Of a stretch of 64,000 nucleotides of DNA, positions 59,181 to 64,000 are shown in pieces. Source of the stretch: Polyangiaceae bacterium (GTDB lineage: Bacteria > Myxococcota_A > Polyangia > Polyangiales > Polyangiaceae); contig JAHBVX010000019.1 of the NCBI GenBank assembly GCA_019637295.1, forward strand, positions 1-64,000, written 5' to 3'. The notes beneath the pieces are model-generated. The model saw nothing but the letters and a program-made list of their open reading frames with translations. It had not been told where the DNA came from and did not search any database. Both the position numbers and the translations under genes were made by a program. Numbering within the stretch: the first letter of the stretch is position 1; every line of letters begins with the position of its first letter.

Positions 59181-60743
59181 TCACTCGGCCCCGCCGTCGC
59201 CCGCGGTCCCCGCGTCGGGTGGAGCGCCTCCGGGCGCCGCCGCCAGCGGGGCGTTCCAGCGCACGGCGGCGAGCTCGCCTTGGCGCGCGTAGTCGATGGC
59301 CAGCGCCAGCACCCGCGCCCCCTCCTGGGGGGCGTGGAAGCCCATGCTGTTCTCCGCAGCGATGAAGTCGAGGCGCCACTGCGCCTTGCGCTGCAGCTCG
59401 CGCGCTGGCTCCAGCTGGGCGTCGGTGGCGCCGGCGGCCTTGGCCGCCACGATGGCATCGATCAGCGCCACGATGGCCTTGCCTCCCCGTTGGAGCAGGT
59501 CGTGGTGACGCTCCTGGATGCCGTCGACGCGCGCGAGCAGCTCCCGTTCGTCGGCGCGGTGGCACGACTGGCACGCGCGGTTCACGTTGAGCAGCGGACT
59601 GCGCACCCAGTGGTCGCTCACCTTCGAGGCGCCCTCGCGCATGTAAGGCATGTGGCAGTCCGAGCACGAGACGCCCGCACGCGCGTGCGTCCCCTGGCTC
59701 CAGACCTCGAACTCCGGGTGCTGAGCCTTCAGGATCGGTGCGCCGGTCTCGGCGTGCGTGTAGTCGAGGAAGCGCTCGCCGCTCTTCAGCTTGGTCTCGT
59801 CCCAGAACTTCTCCGTGTCTTCCACCGTGAGGCCGTGACCCCAGGGGAAGACCAGCGGCATCTGCGGCCCGCAGTAGTACTCGACGTGGCACTGCCCGCA
59901 GACGAAGCTTCGCATCTCGTTGCGCGTCGAGTCCCGGTTGGGGTCGTAGGTGCCCTTGCGTCCTGCGTCGCGCCAGCGCTGGATGGACGGGATGGCGGGG
60001 AGCGGCGCCTCGGAGCGGGCCAGCGCCGCGATGCCGAGCAAGAAGCCCGGTCGCGTCACGCGCAGCTGCATGGTCTGGGGCTCGTGACAGTCGGCGCAGG
60101 TCACCGGGTGCGCGTGGCCCTGGTCGTGGAGCTTGCGGTTCAGCTCCTGGTAGGAGAACGTGTAGCTCTTCTCGAACCCCTTCATCGCGTCGCCGTCGCC
60201 CAGGCCCCGGTACAGCGGCATGACCGAGGCGTGGCAGTGCAGGCAAGAGCCCGACTGCGGCTTGGTGAGGCGCTCGGTCTGCTCTTGATCGTAGAGCATG
60301 TAGGCGTGACCGCGCCGATCGCGATAGTCGATGCTGAAGGCGTAGCCGCGGAACATGCGCTCCAGCCATGGGTCGCGCTCGATCTTCTGCGCCGGAAGGG
60401 TCTCGCTGCCGCCGTGGCCGCCGTACTTGGTCGCCGTGCGCAGCGCCGTCTGCTTGTAGCTGTCGTACTGCGAAGGCCAGTTCTGGCCCCACTTCGCTGG
60501 ATCCGTGTCGTCCTCGCCCACCTCGACCAGACGCGGCTGCGCGAACCTCTGCTCGACCCGCCGCTCGGAGATGTTGACCAACAGCGCGGCGACGCCGCCG
60601 GACGCCACGGCCGTGACCGCCAACAGACCCATCAGCGCGCCCCGCTTCTGATACCAGTGCAGTCGCGGTTTCGTCGCCTCCGGGCGCGGGCTCTTCGGCT
60701 CGGGGGTGTCCTTGCGCTCGCTCTGCTGTGCTTCTTCGCTCAT
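59181..60743 (-). CDS. nrfA: Cytochrome c nitrite reductase catalytic subunit, CxxCH-type (520 aa)
   Basis: Pentahaem NrfA reduces nitrite to ammonia in the periplasm. The signal/anchor helix is at 36-56. Haem motifs are CLHCH (167-171), CADCH (216-220), CGQCH (282-286), CSDCH (360-364) and CQSCH (391-395). The first, catalytic haem uses His instead of the CxxCK lysine of the E. coli enzyme. '[14 protein letters not shown]' and '[16 protein letters not shown]' are NrfA hallmarks. The C-terminal Pro/Gly tail is extra. Coupled to nrfH by ATGA. Confidence 0.95.
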   Translation of the reverse strand: MSEEAQQSERKDTPEPKSPRPEATKPRLHWYQKRGALMGLLAVTAVASGGVAALLVNISERRVEQRFAQPRLVEVGEDDTDPAKWGQNWPSQYDSYKQTALRTATKYGGHGGSETLPAQKIERDPWLERMFRGYAFSIDYRDRRGHAYMLYDQEQTERLTKPQSGSCLHCHASVMPLYRGLGDGDAMKGFEKSYTFSYQELNRKLHDQGHAHPVTCADCHEPQTMQLRVTRPGFLLGIAALARSEAPLPAIPSIQRWRDAGRKGTYDPNRDSTRNEMRSFVCGQCHVEYYCGPQMPLVFPWGHGLTVEDTEKFWDETKLKSGERFLDYTHAETGAPILKAQHPEFEVWSQGTHARAGVSCSDCHMPYMREGASKVSDHWVRSPLLNVNRACQSCHRADERELLARVDGIQERHHDLLQRGGKAIVALIDAIVAAKAAGATDAQLEPARELQRKAQWRLDFIAAENSMGFHAPQEGARVLALAIDYARQGELAAVRWNAPLAAAPGGAPPDAGTAGDGGAE

Positions 60744-61300
60744 CGTTCGCGGTCTCTCTCGTGACTTCGTAGTGGGCCGCCCACCAGGGCGCGGGTGCCG
60801 TGACCCACGGCGTAGTGGCAGTGAACGCAGCTGAGGTCGTCATCGCGACCTCCCGTGGCCCGGGGGGGCAGCAGCCCGCTGCCCGCGTGGGTGCCGAAGC
60901 TGGCGTGCACCAGGTCGGCGTGACAGCGCCGGCAGTTCGCCTCCACGATGCGCGCGCCGGTGGCCTGCAGGCGGATGGGCTCCTCGAAGTCCTGGGTCGT
61001 GAACTTCTCGCCGTGCCGCCAGCCGTTCTCGAGCTTGGCGACGTACTTGGGCACCAGCGCCACCGGGAGGTGGCAGTCGACGCACACCGCGGCGGTGTGG
61101 TGGCTCGCCCGTTGCCAGCCGTCGTACTGCGCCTGCATGATGTGGCAGTTCGCGCAGGCAGCGGGCTCCGTCGTCAGGTACGACAGGCCCTCGGCGTAGC
61201 GAAACGTATGCAACCCCACGCCGACGAACACGCCGAGGAACACGACCAGCGCTGCTCGCACCAGCGCCGTCGAAACCGAGGACCGGAGGGGGACACCCAT
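60740..61300 (-). CDS. nrfH: Cytochrome c nitrite reductase small subunit, quinol dehydrogenase (186 aa)
   Basis: NapC/NirT-family tetrahaem protein. An N-terminal membrane anchor ('[20 protein letters not shown]') leads to '[20 protein letters not shown]', which holds the Met-ligated first haem. Haem motifs are at about 49, 73, 123 and 158 (CANCH, CVDCH, CRRCH, CVHCH). It passes electrons from menaquinol to NrfA. ATG 61300 matches the family start; ATG 61333 would add 11 residues. Confidence 0.92.
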   Translation of the reverse strand: MGVPLRSSVSTALVRAALVVFLGVFVGVGLHTFRYAEGLSYLTTEPAACANCHIMQAQYDGWQRASHHTAAVCVDCHLPVALVPKYVAKLENGWRHGEKFTTQDFEEPIRLQATGARIVEANCRRCHADLVHASFGTHAGSGLLPPRATGGRDDDLSCVHCHYAVGHGTRALVGGPLRSHERDRER

Positions 61301-61333
61301 GGGAGGCAGCGTGACGTCGGTCGTCCATAACAT

Positions 61334-61690
61334 CGGTCAACCGCGGTTGGCCAGATCCGTCGGACCGAGCGCGCCGGATCGACGCCGGCGCGCGGCCCGA
61401 CGGACGTCTTCACCCGTGTCGCTGGTGGTGCGAAGACCTCCGTTCTTGACGCGCGGACATCGGCGTGTCGCTGTTCGTCCATCCGAGCGAGAAGGACGTC
61501 ATCGCGGTGAAGGGCACCAACACCTCGAGCCAGTCGGTCAACGACCGGGGCATCATGGGCGAGCTGACCCTGGCCGGGTCCGCGCTCGTACCCGCGAGCA
61601 CTGCCGACGAGCCGAACCTCGAGTCTGGCAACCAGCGGCGCCGCCGTCACGCACACCCTGGGCTGTCCGTGAGCCAATGCGCAGCTCCGC
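61334..61690. other. 357-bp interval with one doubtful coding fragment
   Basis: Upstream of nrfH. A GTG-started frame at 61465 reads 'FVHPSEKDVIAVKGTNTSSQ' with good third-position GC for about 45 codons, faintly like the N-terminus of a class 3 lipase (xVxxKGT), then decays to Arg/His-rich sequence and stops at 61698. It may be a gene remnant. I see no clear promoter for nrfHA. Confidence 0.35.
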
Positions 61691-62617
61691 ATGACTGACC
61701 GCTGGAGCCGCCGCGCGAAGCGCATCCTCGATCAGCTGATCACGACCGAGTCCATCGCGCTGGCCCGAGGGCGACGAGTCGCGCCGCTCTTGGAGGCGCT
61801 GGCTGACGCGCTCGAGTCGGAGGCAGTCGCCTCGGGCGACGAACTGGCCGCGTTCCTGGTCGAGCGCGGCGAGGTGGACGAGCTGTTCGCGGACGACGAG
61901 GCGTTGACGACGCTGTTCGAGGCACTGGAGGGCGAGGCGGAAGACGAACGCGACGAGGGGAGCGCCGAGCTCGAGGTGCAGCACTACTGGCGGGAGCCCC
62001 TCTTTTCGCGCTGGATGGCCAAGGTGACGAGCGCCGAAGCGCGGGTCGGCGAGCTCGTTCTCGAGCGGCGCGACGCTGGGTTCGTCGACCTTCCAACGGG
62101 GCGGCTGGTCATCTGCGATCCAACGACGCTGGCGACGGCGCCCGCGGTGGTAGCGGGGCCGGTGCCCTCCGGTCGGTTCCCGCTCCAGGTGCTCGCCGTC
62201 ACCGCGCCAGACGCGGGGCCTGCGGTCACGATCGCGTTCGCCGTGGTCCAGTTCGCGCACGGCGACGTCGCACGATGGGAGATCGTCGCAGCGGAGGGAC
62301 AGGACGTGGAACGTCTGGCGATCGGCTCGCAGTTCGTCGTGCCCGTCGACGGCGGGGTGATCTGCTACGCCGACGCACACCTCTACGATGAGATGAAGGG
62401 GCAGCAGAGCGCGATCGCGCGTGCCGCCGCGCGCATCCCATCGGCGGCGGGGGTCGGCGGCTGGAGTCACTCGGGTGGCGAGCTGGTGCTGATCAGCGCC
62501 GGCGCAGGAGACGGAAGCTACCCGAGCTTCTTCGGGCTGAACGCTCGCGGTGCGATCGTGGTGCTCGTGACGGACTTCCTCGTCGTCGGCCGGCCGGCGA
62601 CGGACGAGCGCTTCTGA
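61691..62617 (+). CDS. DUF4241 family protein (308 aa)
   Basis: The C-terminal 180 residues show DUF4241 motifs: 'TGRLVICDPTTLATAPAVV', 'GPVPSGRFPLQVLAVTAPDA', 'FVVPVDGGVICYADAHLYDE' and 'YPSFFGLNARGAIVVLVTDF'. The N-terminal 100 residues are an acidic helical region. DUF4241 proteins occur in contact-dependent or immunity-like contexts in some bacteria, but no partner is adjacent here. ATG 61691 is the first plausible start. Confidence 0.78.
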   Translation: MTDRWSRRAKRILDQLITTESIALARGRRVAPLLEALADALESEAVASGDELAAFLVERGEVDELFADDEALTTLFEALEGEAEDERDEGSAELEVQHYWREPLFSRWMAKVTSAEARVGELVLERRDAGFVDLPTGRLVICDPTTLATAPAVVAGPVPSGRFPLQVLAVTAPDAGPAVTIAFAVVQFAHGDVARWEIVAAEGQDVERLAIGSQFVVPVDGGVICYADAHLYDEMKGQQSAIARAAARIPSAAGVGGWSHSGGELVLISAGAGDGSYPSFFGLNARGAIVVLVTDFLVVGRPATDERF

Positions 62618-62779
62618 GCGAGCGGAGTCGCGTGCTACGGTGCTTTCGCGCGCTCTCGCTCCCGGGCGGGCCCCACCCGCTTCGCCCGCCGCCGGCAAGA
62701 TACGATCGAACTCTCGCGGGTGGCTCGTCACCGCGTCGGACCGACCAGCGGCCGCGTGCTAGAGTCCTCTGTGGTAGCG

Positions 62780-63541
62780 ATGATGCACAGGACGACGGGT
62801 CTGGCGGCTTTGCTCGGAGCGATGGGCTTGGTGTTGGCCGGGGGTTGCGGGTCGGACGACGATGGCGACAAGAAGGGCGGCACCGGGGGAGAAGGCGGTC
62901 GCCCGGACCAGACCGGCGCGGCCTGCGAGACGGTGGACGACTGCTACCCCGACGTGGCCGACAAGACCACGCTCTCGGGCGAAGTGCAGTGCCTCGATCG
63001 CGTGCGGGACGGTTACTGCACGCACCTGTGCGACACCGACGACGACTGTTGCGCCGCCGAGGGCGAGTGCAAGACGGCGCTGAAGCAGGTGTGTTCGCCG
63101 TTCGAGTCCACCGGGCTCAAGATGTGTTTCCTGAGCTGCGAAGCCGAGGACAGGGACGCGGGCGAGGCCGAATACTGCCAGCGCGAGGCGGGCAAGGACT
63201 TCATTTGTCGCTCCAGCGGCGGCGGCAGTCAGAATCGCAAGATCTGTGTCCCCGGCGACTGTGGTGTGGGCGCGGAGTGCGCCGACGGCACGGACTGCGA
63301 CGCCGATCTGTCCTGCGTGACCAGTGTGCCCGGTGGCTACTGCGGTAAGACCGGGTGCACCTCCAACGCGGACTGTCCCCAGGACTCGCTCTGCGTTCAG
63401 GGCGATCCCAACTACTGCGCCCGCCCGTGTACCGCGGTCACCGACTGCACGTTCTGCCGCCGCTCCGAGGTGTGGACAGCCTGTAGAGACACGGTCACGT
63501 TCGTACAGGATGGCACGACCGGATCGGTGTGCGTGCCATAG
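62780..63541 (+). CDS. Cysteine-rich lipoprotein (253 aa)
   Basis: Met-Met start at 62780, signal peptide with lipobox LAGGCG, then a short Lys/Gly linker. The mature part has more than 25 Cys in knot-like spacing ('DDCYPDVADKTTLSGEVQC', 'CTSNADCPQDSLCVQGDPNY'). Similar secreted proteins are common in Polyangia; role unknown. Starts upstream of 62780 would bury the signal peptide. Confidence 0.75.
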   Translation: MMHRTTGLAALLGAMGLVLAGGCGSDDDGDKKGGTGGEGGRPDQTGAACETVDDCYPDVADKTTLSGEVQCLDRVRDGYCTHLCDTDDDCCAAEGECKTALKQVCSPFESTGLKMCFLSCEAEDRDAGEAEYCQREAGKDFICRSSGGGSQNRKICVPGDCGVGAECADGTDCDADLSCVTSVPGGYCGKTGCTSNADCPQDSLCVQGDPNYCARPCTAVTDCTFCRRSEVWTACRDTVTFVQDGTTGSVCVP

Positions 63542-63588
63542 GCGACCGCCAGGCGCGCCCGTGTTATCCTCCCGGACGGAGGAGCGAC

Positions 63589-64000
63589 GTGACGAGACGA
63601 CGAAGCGCCATGATTGCCGGGGCTGGCTTGCTGTTGGCCGCCCTGGCTCACGTCTCCGGTTGCGGCTCGGACGATCCGCCGGGCGGGGGCAGCGGAGCGG
63701 GGGGCAGCGGAGCGGGCGGGTCCGGAGGCGGCATCCAGATCGACAGCGGGCTCATCGACGGAGGCTGTGAGGGGCTCGCGTGCGACGTGCCCAAGTGCGA
63801 CGACGGCGTCACGACCTCCATCAGCGGCACGGCCTTCGCGCCGAACGGCACCCTGCCCTTGTACAACGCCATCGTGTACGTGCCGAAGTTTCGCGACAAG
63901 CCGCTGGACACCTTCGAGCCGGGGGTGAGCTGCGATCGCTGCGGCACCCTCGACAACCTGGTGCGCGCCACGCTGAGCGACGCGCAGGGCAAGTTCGAGC
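63589..64000 (+). CDS. Lipoprotein, 3' end cut by the window (137+ aa)
   Basis: A GTG at 63589, with GGAGGAG upstream, opens a frame that remains open to the window end. The signal peptide ends in lipobox 'HVSGCGS', followed by a Gly/Ser linker, 'GLACDVPKCDDGVTTSISGT' and 'NAIVYVPKFRDKPLDTFEPG'. The latter resembles the start of a carboxypeptidase-regulatory-like beta domain. ATG 63610 is an alternative start. Same lipoprotein style as the preceding gene. Confidence 0.75.
   Translation, partial: MTRRRSAMIAGAGLLLAALAHVSGCGSDDPPGGGSGAGGSGAGGSGGGIQIDSGLIDGGCEGLACDVPKCDDGVTTSISGTAFAPNGTLPLYNAIVYVPKFRDKPLDTFEPGVSCDRCGTLDNLVRATLSDAQGKFE

Noticed and set aside
61410-61631. Minus-strand 73-aa frame upstream of nrfH
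   Set aside because: It has weaker third-position bias than the plus frame over the same DNA and no recognisable motif.

Overview
This is GC-rich DNA with myxobacterial character. A large tailed prophage fills about 1-32,081 and runs off the left edge. The rest, about 32,200-64,000, is host chromosome. The host genes point to Myxococcota, probably class Polyangia: secreted lipoproteins with Gly/Ser linkers and cysteine-rich repeats, a Ser/Thr kinase with a C-terminal membrane anchor, a class III cyclase, paired M16 peptidases and cobalamin-binding radical SAM enzymes. This taxonomic call rests on style of gene content and was not checked by a search.

Prophage, left to right: a putative lysogeny switch (158-1045); a tightly coupled early operon of small HTH and zinc-ribbon proteins (1117-2340); an SF2 helicase interrupted by two inteins (2337-5747); a VRR-NUC nuclease; a primase-polymerase/VapE-type helicase (to 8084); an iteron-like region that may be the replication origin (8124-8362); terminase (9321-11130); a Mu-type head module (portal, MuF, protease/scaffold, decoration protein, major capsid, connectors; 11266-18447); a contractile tail module (sheath, tube, frameshifted assembly chaperone, tape measure, baseplate, fibre-region proteins; 18686-28946); and a lysis cassette (28958-31208). 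It ends at a partial tRNA-Arg(CCU) gene (about 32,036-32,081) that looks like the distal attachment site. Nearly all genes are on the + strand and many are joined by ATGA or GTGA overlaps, which fixes several GTG/TTG starts. The structural genes are Mu-like, but the phage carries its own replication genes and a tRNA attachment site; no transposase is visible in the window.

The most unusual part is the helicase. Intein 1 splits the Walker A motif and has an ordinary in-frame LAGLIDADG endonuclease. Intein 2 splits the DEAH-like motif and has no recognisable in-frame endonuclease; instead a complete Vsr/DUF559-like nuclease with a zinc finger and its own ribosome-binding site is encoded in the +1 frame inside it, so its last codons overlap the C-terminal splicing blocks. 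A second accessory system is a MuF head protein fused to a CdiA-like nuclease domain, followed by a candidate immunity gene and a phage-borne CAU-anticodon tRNA with a very short D-arm.

Host region: a radical SAM enzyme next to the attachment site; a sugar-epimerase-like dehydrogenase and two small membrane-protein genes; a thioredoxin/TPR lipoprotein; an operon of a Cys-rich/DUF1566 lipoprotein, a Ser/Thr kinase and a PEGA-like envelope protein; an active/inactive M16 peptidase pair; two cysteine-rich lipoproteins; an SPFH protein; DUF4105; an adenylate/guanylate cyclase; DUF2277 and CYTH genes; a second radical SAM gene; a lamin-tail lipoprotein; a beta-propeller lipoprotein; a glutathione-dependent formaldehyde detoxification operon (frmA-fghA); an nrfHA nitrite-to-ammonia operon; a DUF4241 protein; and two further lipoproteins, the last cut by the window edge.
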